Shown here one piece after another: positions 46,274 through 56,123 of a stretch of DNA of 64,000 nucleotides. Under the pieces are notes generated by a model, which was not told where the DNA came from, did no database searches, and was given only the letters and a program-made list of their open reading frames with translations. The DNA comes from Chromobacterium sp. ATCC 53434 (GTDB lineage Bacteria; Pseudomonadota; Gammaproteobacteria; Burkholderiales; Chromobacteriaceae). Position numbers and translations under genes: made by a program. The stretch spans positions 3,410,001 to 3,474,000 of the forward strand of contig NZ_CP025429.1 in assembly GCF_002848345.1 (NCBI RefSeq). Reading direction: 5' to 3'. The stretch's first letter is position 1. Each line of letters begins with the position of its first letter.

Positions 46274-47395
46274 TTAATCCGGCAGTCAAATACCGTACAG
46301 AAAGCTCATGCCGCGTAGCGGATTTTTTCATGCCGGAAGTACGACCGGATTCTGGCCGGCTGCTTCTGCAATGAGCGTAAATGGGACAGCACTTTCCCTT
46401 GAAGTTGACCGTCTGATCGAACCGGCTCACCTGCGCTCATTCTGGCCTTCAGGTCGCCGTTCAAGTATTCATCCGGGTTCAGTTCCGGTGAGTAGCTGGG
46501 CAGGAAGAACAACTCAATCGCCTTCTTGTTCTCTTCCTCCTCCAACCATGCTTGCACCAGCTTGCTGTGATGCACGCGCAAGTTGTCGAGGATCAAGAAC
46601 ACCTTCTTGCCGCCAGCATCACGGATCAGCCGCATCAGAAACTTGATCAGCACCCGGGCCGTCAAGGTCTCCCGGTACAGCATGAAGCGCATCTTGCCTT
46701 GGTTGGTAATGGCCGAAATCAAGTTGATGCGCGCTCTTTTCGATTGGGATAACACCAGAACTGGGGTTTGGCCTTTTGGGGCGTAGCCACGCGGAAAGTG
46801 CTCAACACTCGACACCGCCGATTCGTCGCCCCAGCTGATTTCAGCCATTTCCGCTTTGGCACGCGCGACGATAGCCGGGTATTCCTCCTTGAGCCATTTC
46901 TCGACTGCTGCCGGTCGCTGCTCATAAGCGCGTTTGAGCGGGCGCTGCGGCGTAAAGCCCCAGCGGGCCAAGTACAGACGGACAGTACGGATCGGCAGAT
47001 CGATCAGAAACATCTGCTTGATTACAGCCTTGACCGCCTGAGCACTCCACAGGGCAAACCTCAGCTTCATCTGGTCTGGCGTGCGATCCACGATGTCCTG
47101 CTTGATCCGGGCTTCCTGCGCCTCGGTCAGCCGACGGCCGGTGCCTTCGGCGCGACCGCGCTTCTGTTCTTTGAATCCCTGCGCACCTAGTGCTGCCTCA
47201 CGCACCACCCAGGCGGAAATGGTGGGGCGGCGCAGCCCGAGTTCTTCGGCAATACTGGCTTGAGACCGGCCTCGCTTGTACATCCGGATAGCGGTACGCC
47301 TCAGCTGCTCACGGGCGGCCAGTTCAAGCTTGCGCACATCGATTTTTTCCATGCCGGAAGTATACAATCTGTACGGATTATTACTGCCGGATTAA
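46274..47395 (-). mobile_element. IS630-family insertion sequence, apparently complete
   Basis: This 1122-bp element has terminal inverted repeats at 46274-46300 and 47369-47395 that match at about 24 of 27 positions. TA dinucleotides flank it at 46272-46273 and 47396-47397, the target duplication of this family. One uninterrupted transposase gene fills it. Its GC content is lower than that of the neighbouring genes. Confidence 0.92.
46306..47352 (-). CDS. IS630 family transposase
   Basis: This 348-residue DDE transposase has an N-terminal helix-turn-helix (GRSQASIAEELGLRRPTISAWVV) and a DDE catalytic core: ISWGDESAV, VFLILDNLRVHHS and SPELNPDEYLNGDLK. The frame is complete, so the element may be mobile. 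The ATG at 47352 is the likely start; the frame could extend to a TTG at 47367. Confidence 0.95.
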   Translation of the reverse strand: MEKIDVRKLELAAREQLRRTAIRMYKRGRSQASIAEELGLRRPTISAWVVREAALGAQGFKEQKRGRAEGTGRRLTEAQEARIKQDIVDRTPDQMKLRFALWSAQAVKAVIKQMFLIDLPIRTVRLYLARWGFTPQRPLKRAYEQRPAAVEKWLKEEYPAIVARAKAEMAEISWGDESAVSSVEHFPRGYAPKGQTPVLVLSQSKRARINLISAITNQGKMRFMLYRETLTARVLIKFLMRLIRDAGGKKVFLILDNLRVHHSKLVQAWLEEEENKKAIELFFLPSYSPELNPDEYLNGDLKARMSAGEPVRSDGQLQGKVLSHLRSLQKQPARIRSYFRHEKIRYAA

Positions 47396-47612
47396 TAGGT
47401 TTGCCCCCTGGCAAGAGCAAGCGGGCGCCCGCCGACGATCGCCGGCGGAACCTGTCGGAAAAATATCATGGCCGCCGGCCCGGAACGCTCCGGACCCGCT
47501 CTTGATTCGCTCGCCGGCGCCTCCACTATCATCACTACATGAGCAAGGCGGCATCATCCGCCATCGACGCGCGGCGGCATCCCGCCAGCCGCGCCCTGAA
47601 AGCGAGCACCGC

Positions 47613-48737
47613 ATGAAATCCCTCGGCAAGAAAGCATCCGGCGACAGGCTGGAACGCATGCGGGCGTCCCCGCTGTGGGCCGGCAACGGTTTTCGCAACC
47701 TCTACCCGATTCCGCCTGAGCTGCGCGATCCGGCGGCGCGCATGCCTTCGCTCGGCGACTTCCTCTGCGGCGGCGAACGCCGGGTGCCGCAAGGCCCGCT
47801 GCCGGCGCTGGACCCGCGCGAGGCCTGGGGGCGGCCGGCCGGCTCCGGCCTGCGCGCCACCTGGCTGGGCCACTCCACCGTGTTGCTGGAGATAGACGGC
47901 TTGCGGGTGCTGACCGATCCGGTCTGGGGGCCGCGCGCGTCGCCGACCCGGCTGGCCGGCCCCAAGCGCTTCCAGCCGGCGCCGGTGCGCCTGAAGAACA
48001 TGCCGCCGCTGGACCTGGTGCTGGTATCTCACGACCACTACGACCACCTGGACTACCCGACGATACGCGAACTGGCCAAGACCGACGTGCCCTTCGTGAC
48101 GTCGCTCGGCGTCGGCGCCCATCTGGAGGCCTTCGGCGTGGCGCCGCAGCGCATCACCGAGCTGGACTGGTGGGAAAGCTACCATCACCCGAACGCCGAC
48201 CTGACCGTCACCGCCACGCCGTCGCAGCACTTCTCCGGCCGCGGCCTGAAAGACCGCAACGCCACGCTGTGGTCGTCGCTGGCGATACGCACGCCGCGCC
48301 ATTCGGTTTTCTTCAGCGGCGATACCGGCCTGAGCGGCCAGTTCGCCGAAATCCGGCAGCGACTGGGCGGTTTCGATCTGGTGATGCTGGAGGTGGGCGC
48401 TTTCCACCCGGCCTGGGGCGATATCCACCTAGGCCCGGACAATGCGCTGAAGGCGCTGGAGCTGCTCGGCGGCGGCGCCTTCCTGCCGGTGCACTGGGGC
48501 ACCTTCAATCTGGCGATGCACGCCTGGGACGAGCCGGCGGAAACGCTGCTGGCGCAAAGCGAGCGGCAGAACGTCCAGTTGATGATGCCGCGGCTGGGGG
48601 AGGCAATGGAGCCGGCCCATGCCGAGCGCGCCGCGCCATGGTGGCGCGAGGTGGACAGCGTGCCGGCCCCGCCGGCGCCTGCCGCCGAGGAAGCGGACGC
48701 GCCGCTGCCGAAATCCATGCCCTGGCCGCTGGACTGA
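47613..48737 (+). CDS. metallo-beta-lactamase-fold hydrolase (UlaG/NAPE-PLD-like)
   Basis: This 374-residue protein has WLGHSTVLLEIDGLRVLTDPVWG, the metal site SHDHYDHLDYPTI, SGDTGLSGQF and PVHWGTFNLAMHAWDEP. These match the UlaG-like group that includes N-acyl-phosphatidylethanolamine phospholipase D. No signal peptide is visible. The C-terminal tail is rich in Pro and Ala. The substrate is unknown. The ATG at 47613 begins the conserved part; the frame is open further upstream without family support. Confidence 0.88.
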   Translation: MKSLGKKASGDRLERMRASPLWAGNGFRNLYPIPPELRDPAARMPSLGDFLCGGERRVPQGPLPALDPREAWGRPAGSGLRATWLGHSTVLLEIDGLRVLTDPVWGPRASPTRLAGPKRFQPAPVRLKNMPPLDLVLVSHDHYDHLDYPTIRELAKTDVPFVTSLGVGAHLEAFGVAPQRITELDWWESYHHPNADLTVTATPSQHFSGRGLKDRNATLWSSLAIRTPRHSVFFSGDTGLSGQFAEIRQRLGGFDLVMLEVGAFHPAWGDIHLGPDNALKALELLGGGAFLPVHWGTFNLAMHAWDEPAETLLAQSERQNVQLMMPRLGEAMEPAHAERAAPWWREVDSVPAPPAPAAEEADAPLPKSMPWPLD

Positions 48738-49062
48738 ATATCCGCGACCCGGATCGCCGCGCCAGGCTCCGGGTCCTTTTCCAGCCGCCCGCTGGAGCCT
48801 GGCGGCCGGCCTTTCCCCGCCTCGCCCGCCGGACGCCATTGCGGCGATTTGTCTGAAAAACGGCGCCGAGCGCCGCCTCTCCTCCCTCCCCCTGTTCTAC
48901 TTCGAACACGCGCCAAGCGATCGCTGGGTGACGATGGCGTGTTATCGATGACGCCGCTTGTCAGACCCCGCTTGGCGCCGGTCCGGCGTCTTTTCTGGCC
49001 GCGCTGCGACGCTCGCGCAAGACGTTGAACAGACGCTTACCACCAAATCGAAGGAGTTCATG
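48738..49062. other. intergenic region without recognised features
   Basis: These 325 bp between the hydrolase and the first chitinase gene hold no supported gene. Frames here encode Pro/Arg-rich low-complexity peptides. I saw no clear terminator or operator. Confidence 0.5.
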
Positions 49063-50400
49063 ATGAAAACACTCGCCATCGCCTCCACGCTGGCCCTCAT
49101 CGCCGGCATCAGCAGTCCCCCCATCCAGGCCCGCGCCTTCGCCCCCTACGTCGACATGACGCTGTGGCCGACGCCCAGGATAGACAAGATGGGCGTCAAC
49201 AGGGGCATACAGCAATTCGCCCTGGCCTTCGTCGTCGCCAAGGACGGTTGCAAACCCAGCTGGGGCGGCGTGCTTCCGATCCCCGGCGACGGCGCCGATC
49301 CGCAGTTGAGCGTCGTCCGCAACGGCATCACCCGTTTTCGCGACAAGGGCGGCGAGGTGATGGTGTCCTTCGGCGGCGCCAACGGCACCTCGCTGCAACA
49401 GGCCTGCGCCAGCAACGCCAGCCTGCAGGCCGCCTACCAGACCGTGCTCGACGCCTACCATCTGAACCGCATCGACTTCAATATCGAAGGCGCGGCCCAG
49501 GCCGACACCGCCGCCAACACGCGCAATTTCTCGACGGTGGCGGCACTGCAGAAGGACTTCAAGGCCAAGGGCAAGATGCTGCATGTGTCGCTGACGCTGC
49601 CCGCCATGCCCTCCGGCCTGAACGGCGACGGCAAGGCCGTGCTGAATTCGGCGCTGGACAACGGCGTGGCGCTGGATGCCGTCAATCTGATGACGATGGA
49701 TTACGGCCAAGCCGTCGCCGACATGGGCGCCGCCGCCAAACAGGCGGCCCAGGCGCTGTACGGCCAGCTGGACGCCGCCTACAAGGCGCACGGCCTGATC
49801 TTGCCCGACGCCCTGCTATGGCAGAAGATAGGCGTGACGCCGATGATAGGGATGAACAACAGCCCGTCGGAAACCTTCAGCGTCGCCAATGCCGCCGACT
49901 TGTACCGCATGGCCGACAGCGACAATTTCGGCCTGCTGTCGATCTGGTCCATCAACCGCGACAAGCCCTGCCCGGACAACGGCCACTACGTCAACGCGCA
50001 GTGCTCGGGCATCGAGCAGACCCCTTACGCCTTCGCCGACGCCTTCCATGGCTTCGGCGAGCATTGGGGCCTGGGCGTCAGCCAGGACCCCAACTACGAC
50101 GGCGGCAGCCCGGCCACCGTTCAGCGCTGGTCCGCCGACCATGCCTATCAGGCCGGCGATGTCATCTCCTACCCCAGCCCCGACGTGATCTGGGAAACGC
50201 CGTCCTATTCGAGCCGGGGCGACGTGCCGGGCCAGTCGCCGTCATGGCGGCAGCTTAGCGGCCCGTTGCAGCCATGGAACGCCCTGGTCCCTTATCAGAG
50301 CGGCGCTTGCGCCCTCTATCTGGGTTTCAAGTATTGCTCGGCGCGGGACACCCAAGGCGGAATGCCGACCAGCGGCGCGCCATGGGCGCGCGCCGACTGA
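49063..50400 (+). CDS. secreted GH18 chitinase-like protein, altered active site and binding modules
   Basis: This 445-residue protein has a signal peptide (KTLAIASTLALIAGISSPPIQARA) and a GH18 barrel (FAPYVDMTLWPTP, GGEVMVSFGGANGT). The catalytic motif reads RIDFNIEG (about residue 136), with Asn where the paralogue at 50624-51967 has Asp (RVDFDVEG). Two C-terminal segments align with the paralogue's two CBM5/12-type modules but have lost the WWTQG aromatic pair in both. It may bind or process another polymer, or be decaying. AAGGAG lies 6 bases before the chosen ATG. Confidence 0.87.
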   Translation: MKTLAIASTLALIAGISSPPIQARAFAPYVDMTLWPTPRIDKMGVNRGIQQFALAFVVAKDGCKPSWGGVLPIPGDGADPQLSVVRNGITRFRDKGGEVMVSFGGANGTSLQQACASNASLQAAYQTVLDAYHLNRIDFNIEGAAQADTAANTRNFSTVAALQKDFKAKGKMLHVSLTLPAMPSGLNGDGKAVLNSALDNGVALDAVNLMTMDYGQAVADMGAAAKQAAQALYGQLDAAYKAHGLILPDALLWQKIGVTPMIGMNNSPSETFSVANAADLYRMADSDNFGLLSIWSINRDKPCPDNGHYVNAQCSGIEQTPYAFADAFHGFGEHWGLGVSQDPNYDGGSPATVQRWSADHAYQAGDVISYPSPDVIWETPSYSSRGDVPGQSPSWRQLSGPLQPWNALVPYQSGACALYLGFKYCSARDTQGGMPTSGAPWARAD

Positions 50401-50420
50401 GCGCCCATCGCCAACGATCA

Positions 50421-50445
50421 AGCCGGGCGCCAGCCCGGCTTTTTG
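50421..50445 (+). terminator. terminator of the first chitinase gene
   Basis: An 8-bp stem (50421-50428 with 50433-50440) is followed by TTTTT. Confidence 0.88.
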
Positions 50446-50473
50446 CCATCCGCCGCCACCGATGCGGCATAGC

Positions 50474-50487
50474 TTGATCAACATCAA
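50474..50487. promoter_or_regulatory. FNR/ANR-type box upstream of the second chitinase gene
   Basis: TTGAT-N4-ATCAA matches the FNR consensus at all ten fixed bases. Its centre is about 61 bases before the transcription start predicted from the promoter at 50508-50535, the usual class I activator position. Confidence 0.6.
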
Positions 50488-50507
50488 AAGCGAGCGCGCG
50501 TTCTCTA

Positions 50508-50535
50508 TTGAGCTTTTACTCCAAATGCGTATATT
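50508..50535 (+). promoter_or_regulatory. sigma-70-type promoter of the second chitinase gene
   Basis: TTGAGC and TATATT are separated by 16 bp in a rare AT-rich patch, about 90 bp before the start codon. The predicted start is near 50542. Confidence 0.6.
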
Positions 50536-50623
50536 GGGTAACTGCTGTCCAACGACGGCATGTTGATGAACCCAAACCACGCATCGGCCCCCACTGGCGG
50601 ATGCGCATCGCCGGAGAATGCTG

Positions 50624-51967
50624 ATGATAAAACCGATAACCATCGCCGCCGCCGTCGCCGTCGCCGTCGCGGCCGGCCTAGCCAGCCCCGCCGTCCAGGC
50701 CCGCGCCTTCGCGCCGTATGTCGACATGACGCTGTGGCCGACGCCGCAGCTGGACAAGATAGGCGTCAACCAGGGCATACAGCAATTCACGCTGGCCTTC
50801 GTCGTCGCCAAAGGCGGCTGCGCGCCGTCCTGGGGCGGCGTGCTGGCCATTCCCGGCAATAGCGCCGATCCGCAGCTCGGCGCCATCTCCAGCGGCATCG
50901 CCAATTTCCGCAACAAGGGCGGCGAGGTGATGGTGTCCTTCGGCGGCGCCAACGGCACGCCGCTGCAACAGGCTTGCACCAGCAACGCCAGTCTGCAGGC
51001 CGCCTACCAGACCGTGCTGGACGCCTATCAGCTGAACCGCGTCGATTTCGACGTCGAGGGCACGGCGCAGGACGATGCCGCCGCCAACAGCCGCAATTTC
51101 GAAGTGGTGGCGGCCCTGCAGAAGAGCTTCCAGGCCAAGGGCAAGACCCTGCACGTGTCGCTGACGCTGTCGGTGATGCCTTTCGGCCTGACCCAATCCG
51201 GCCTGTCGGTACTCAAGTCCGCGCTGGACAAGGGCGTCGCGCTGGATACCGTCAACATCATGGCGATGGACTACGGCCAGGGCACCGCCGACATGGGCGC
51301 GGCCGCCAAACAGGCCGCCCAGGCGCTGTACGGCCAGCTGGACGCCGCCTACAAGGCGCACGGCCAGACGCTGACCGACGCCCAGCTGTGGCAGAAGGTC
51401 GGCGTGACGCCGATGATAGGCTTGAACGACACCCAGCCGGAGGCCTTCAGCGTCGCCAACGCCGGCGCGCTGTACGGCATGGCCAACAGCAACAACTTCG
51501 GCCTGCTGTCGATGTGGTCCATCAGCCGCGACAAGTCCTGCCCCGGCAACGGCAGCTATGTCGACGCGCAATGCTCGGGCATCGTGCAGACGCCCAACGC
51601 CTTCGCCAACGCGTTCAAGGGCTTCAAGGACCATTGGGGCAGCGGCGTCACCCAGGACCCGAACTACGGCGGCGGCGACGGCGGCCCGGTAGGCGGCCAA
51701 GCCTGGTCGGCCGGCCAGGTCTACAACGCCGGCGACACCGTCACCTACGCCGGCGCCACCTGGAAGGCGCAATGGTGGACCCAGGGAGACGTGCCGGGCC
51801 AGGCGGCGGTATGGCTGCAACAGGGCGGCAGCCTGCAGCAATGGTCGGCCAGCACCGCCTACTCCGCCGGCGCCTGCGTGATGTACCAGAGCAAGAAGTA
51901 CTGCGCGAAGTGGTGGACCCAGGGCAACACGCCCGGCGCCGGCGATCCGTGGGCGCCGTCCAACTGA
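50624..51967 (+). CDS. secreted GH18 chitinase with two CBM5/12 modules
   Basis: This 447-residue chitinase has a signal peptide (ITIAAAVAVAVAAGLASPAVQARA) and a GH18 barrel with GGEVMVSFGGANGT and the catalytic RVDFDVEG, whose Glu is the acid. Two C-terminal chitin-binding modules both carry the aromatic pair (KAQWWTQGDVPG; CAKWWTQGNTPG). It would hydrolyse chitin outside the cell. I chose the second ATG because GGAG lies 7 bases before it. It is a tandem paralogue of the gene at 49063-50400, roughly 70% alike by eye. Confidence 0.93.
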   Translation: MIKPITIAAAVAVAVAAGLASPAVQARAFAPYVDMTLWPTPQLDKIGVNQGIQQFTLAFVVAKGGCAPSWGGVLAIPGNSADPQLGAISSGIANFRNKGGEVMVSFGGANGTPLQQACTSNASLQAAYQTVLDAYQLNRVDFDVEGTAQDDAAANSRNFEVVAALQKSFQAKGKTLHVSLTLSVMPFGLTQSGLSVLKSALDKGVALDTVNIMAMDYGQGTADMGAAAKQAAQALYGQLDAAYKAHGQTLTDAQLWQKVGVTPMIGLNDTQPEAFSVANAGALYGMANSNNFGLLSMWSISRDKSCPGNGSYVDAQCSGIVQTPNAFANAFKGFKDHWGSGVTQDPNYGGGDGGPVGGQAWSAGQVYNAGDTVTYAGATWKAQWWTQGDVPGQAAVWLQQGGSLQQWSASTAYSAGACVMYQSKKYCAKWWTQGNTPGAGDPWAPSN

Positions 51968-51987
51968 GCGGCCCGCCGCCTAAGCAA

Positions 51988-52011
51988 AGCCGGGCGCACG
52001 CCCGGCTTTTT
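51988..52011 (+). terminator. terminator of the second chitinase gene
   Basis: An 8-bp stem (51988-51995 with 52000-52007) is followed by TTTTT. It is nearly the same as the terminator of the first chitinase gene, so it was probably duplicated with it. Confidence 0.88.
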
Positions 52012-52024
52012 GACGCTTCCGGAC

Positions 52025-52465
52025 CTAGCCCGGAATCTCCGGCTCCACCAGCGCCGCCAGCTGCTGCAGCGACTGCTGCCAGCCCAGATAGCAGTTCTCC
52101 GGCGGAATCGCGTCCGGAATCCCTTCCTGCGTGATCGAAAGATCGGTGCCGCAGGACAGCGTCTCCAGCGTGATCGTCGTCGTCATCTCGCCGGGCAGGT
52201 CGGCGTCGTCGAAGCGGTCGGTGTAACGGATGCAGCCCGGCCTCAGCTCTAGGTAGCGGCCGCCGAAGGCATGCGACTGGCCGTGCGAGAAATTGGTGAA
52301 GACCATACGGTAGCCGCCGCCTACCGTCGCGTCCTGCTCCAGCACTTCGCAGACGAAGCCGGCCGGCGGCAGCCACTTGGCCAGGGCCAGCGGATCGATG
52401 AAGGCGCGGTAGACGCGTTCCGGCGGCGCGCTCAGCACGCGGTGCAGGCGTATCGTGTTCGGCAT
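52025..52465 (-). CDS. SRPBCC (AHSA1-like) family protein
   Basis: This 146-residue protein opens with RVLSAPPERVYRAFIDPLALAKWLPPAGF, the typical START of AHSA1/SRPBCC proteins, and has YRMVFTNF, LRYTDRFDD-like and LGWQQSLQQLAALVE parts. The fold binds hydrophobic ligands in a cavity; the ligand here is unknown. GGAG lies 6 bases before the ATG at 52465, which is why I did not use the longer frame. Confidence 0.88.
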   Translation of the reverse strand: MPNTIRLHRVLSAPPERVYRAFIDPLALAKWLPPAGFVCEVLEQDATVGGGYRMVFTNFSHGQSHAFGGRYLELRPGCIRYTDRFDDADLPGEMTTTITLETLSCGTDLSITQEGIPDAIPPENCYLGWQQSLQQLAALVEPEIPG

Positions 52466-52525
52466 GGCTGGCTCCTTGTCTGCGGGGAAACGATTTCCAA
52501 GGCACGATAGCACACCGGCATTGCG

Positions 52526-53095
52526 CTATCGCAGATCCCGCTCCATCTGCCAGTCGAAAGGCTCGAGCGCCACCTGCGGGCCGTGCAGCCAGCGCGCCGG
52601 CACGCAGCCGCAGCGCTCGTAAAACGATACCGTCTCGATGGCCGAATGCGAGGAGACGTACAGCCGGCGCGCGCCGATGGCCCGGCCGCCGGCGATGCAC
52701 GCCTGCATCAGCTCGCGGCCCAGCCCCCTGCCCCGCCAGCGCTCATCGACCTGCAGCTCCTTCAGCTGCCGATATTCGCCGTCCGGCCCCAAGCTCTGCG
52801 GCGAAACGGCGGCGAAACCCGCCAACCGCCCCGCGGCCGTCGCCGCCAGCACCAATCCGTCGCCGGCCATCGCGGCCAGCTCCCGGCACAGCTCGCGCCG
52901 CTCGTCCTGCGACCAGTCGTCGATGAACGGCTCGGCGACGATCCGTCTGTCGTCCGGCCTGCCTCGATACACCAGCGTCACCTGTTGCCGGCGCTGGAAA
53001 TCGGCCAGCCAATCCTGATCGATCTCGGACGCGCCCAGACGGCGGATGGACCAGCGGGCGGTAACAACGGAGGCGGTGACGGAATGGCGTTTCAT
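52526..53095 (-). CDS. GNAT family N-acetyltransferase
   Basis: This 189-residue protein has the acetyl-CoA-binding motif QVDERWRGRGLGRELMQACI (motif A), followed by ARRLYVSSHSAIETVSFYERCGCVPA (motif B). The substrate cannot be told. It lies 60 bp upstream of the SRPBCC gene on the same strand, so the two may form an operon. Confidence 0.88.
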   Translation of the reverse strand: MKRHSVTASVVTARWSIRRLGASEIDQDWLADFQRRQQVTLVYRGRPDDRRIVAEPFIDDWSQDERRELCRELAAMAGDGLVLAATAAGRLAGFAAVSPQSLGPDGEYRQLKELQVDERWRGRGLGRELMQACIAGGRAIGARRLYVSSHSAIETVSFYERCGCVPARWLHGPQVALEPFDWQMERDLR

Positions 53096-53140
53096 CGCGG
53101 GCGGACGGGATCAGGACATCGCCATTATGCCAGCGAAACA

Positions 53141-53166
53141 GGCCGCCCTTGCGGACGGCCGCGTTT

Positions 53167-53168
<2 letters not shown>
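53141..53168. terminator. hairpin after mmsA
   Basis: GGCCGCCC at 53141-53148 pairs with GGACGGCC at 53153-53160 with one mismatch. On the plus strand Ts follow; on the minus strand, past the mmsA stop, the T-run is weak. Confidence 0.4.
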
Positions 53169-54660
<1,492 letters not shown>

Positions 54661-54686
54661 TTCAGGTTTCTCGTTTTATTGATCAA

Positions 54687-56024
54687 TCAGGCCAGCTTGG
54701 CCAGCGTTTCGCCGACGGCGTCGAACAGACTGTCCAGCTCCTGCGGCGTGGTGGTGAATGGCGGGCCGAACTGCAGCGCGTCGCCGCCGTAGCGGACATA
54801 GAAACCGTTGCGCCACAGCGCCATCGCCGCCTCGTACGGCCGCACGATGGCGTCGCCCCCGCGCGGCGCGATCTGCACCGCGCCGGCCAGGCCGCAATTG
54901 CGGATGTCCACCACATGCGGCAGGCCCTTCAGGCCGTGGATGCCGCGCTCGAAATGCGGCGCCAGCTCGGCGGCCTTCGCCACCAGGTTTTCGTTTTCCA
55001 ACACGTTCAGCGCCGCCAAGGCCGCCGCGCAGGCCACCGGATGGGCCGAGTAGGTGTAGCCATGGGCGAACTCCACCGCGTACTCCGGCGTCGCCTGCGC
55101 CATGAAGGCCTCGTAGATTTCGCTGGTCGCCACCACCGCGCCCATCGGCAACGCGCCGTTGGTCAGCTGCTTGGCCAGGTTCATGATGTCCGGCGTCACG
55201 CCGAAGTGATCGGCGCCGAACATCGCCCCGGTACGGCCGAAACCGGTAATCACCTCGTCGAAGATCAGCAGGATGCCGTGCTGGTCGCAGATCTCGCGCA
55301 GGCGCTGCAGATAGCCCCGCGGCGGCACGATGACGCCGGCCGAGCCGGCCATCGGCTCGACGATGACCGCGGCGATATTGGACGCGTCGTGCAGCTCGAT
55401 CAGCCGCAGCAGATCGTCGGCCAGCTCGGCGCCGCGCTCGGGCAGGCCGCGGCTGAAGGCGTTGGCCGGCAGCAAGGTGTGCGGCAGGTGATCGACGTCC
55501 ATCAAGGGTCCGAACAGCTTGCGGTTGCCGTTGATGCCACCGAGGCTGGTGCCGGCGATGTTGACGCCGTGGTAGCCGCGCGCGCGGCCTATCAATTTGG
55601 TCTTGGACGCCTGGCCCTTCAGCCGCCAGTAGGCGCGCGCCATCTTCACCGCGGTGTCGGCGCACTCGGAGCCGGAATTGGTGAAGAACACGTGGTTCAG
55701 CTCGCCCGGCGCCATCGCCGCCAGCCGCTCGGCCAGCCGAAACGACAGCGGGTGGCCGAACTGGAAGCCCGGCGAGTAGTCCAGCGTCGACAACTGGCGG
55801 TAGGCCGCCTCGGCGATCTCCTTGCGGCTGTGGCCGGCGCCGCAACACCACAGGCCGGACAGGCTGTCGAACACGCGGCGGCCGTCGGCGTCGGTCAGAT
55901 AGTTGCCGTCGCCGGCGACGATCAGCCGCGGATCGCGCTGGAAATCGCGGTTGGCGCTGAACGGCATCCAGTGCGCGCGCAGGTCGAGACGGTCGAATTC
56001 GGAACGGGTGGTCAGCGGGTTCAT
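54687..56024 (-). CDS. class III (omega) aminotransferase, probably beta-alanine:pyruvate transaminase
   Basis: This 445-residue PLP enzyme has HWMPFSANRDFQRDP and GLWCCGAGHSRKEIAEA at the N terminus, the PLP-phosphate site TNSGSECADTAVKMA, LLIFDEVITGFGRTG (cofactor Asp) and NLAKQLTNGALPMGA with the Schiff-base Lys. The N-terminal motif is that of beta-alanine:pyruvate transaminases. It forms an operon with mmsA, which would take the malonate semialdehyde product. The divergent LysR gene is its likely regulator. Confidence 0.92.
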   Translation of the reverse strand: MNPLTTRSEFDRLDLRAHWMPFSANRDFQRDPRLIVAGDGNYLTDADGRRVFDSLSGLWCCGAGHSRKEIAEAAYRQLSTLDYSPGFQFGHPLSFRLAERLAAMAPGELNHVFFTNSGSECADTAVKMARAYWRLKGQASKTKLIGRARGYHGVNIAGTSLGGINGNRKLFGPLMDVDHLPHTLLPANAFSRGLPERGAELADDLLRLIELHDASNIAAVIVEPMAGSAGVIVPPRGYLQRLREICDQHGILLIFDEVITGFGRTGAMFGADHFGVTPDIMNLAKQLTNGALPMGAVVATSEIYEAFMAQATPEYAVEFAHGYTYSAHPVACAAALAALNVLENENLVAKAAELAPHFERGIHGLKGLPHVVDIRNCGLAGAVQIAPRGGDAIVRPYEAAMALWRNGFYVRYGGDALQFGPPFTTTPQELDSLFDAVGETLAKLA

Positions 56025-56083
56025 CGTGGTCGCCTATCGCAGGAGTATGGCCACAGCATGCGCCGGACATTGCGTGAGTTAAA

Positions 56084-56115
56084 TGCTATCTTTCTTACGT
56101 TCAGATTAGATAGCA
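56084..56115. promoter_or_regulatory. operator between the aminotransferase and lysR genes
   Basis: TGCTATCT at 56084-56091 and AGATAGCA at 56108-56115 form a perfect 8-bp inverted repeat in the 99-bp divergent gap. It lies just before the lysR start, as expected for LysR autoregulation and target control. Confidence 0.6.
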
Positions 56116-56123
56116 CTCAACTT

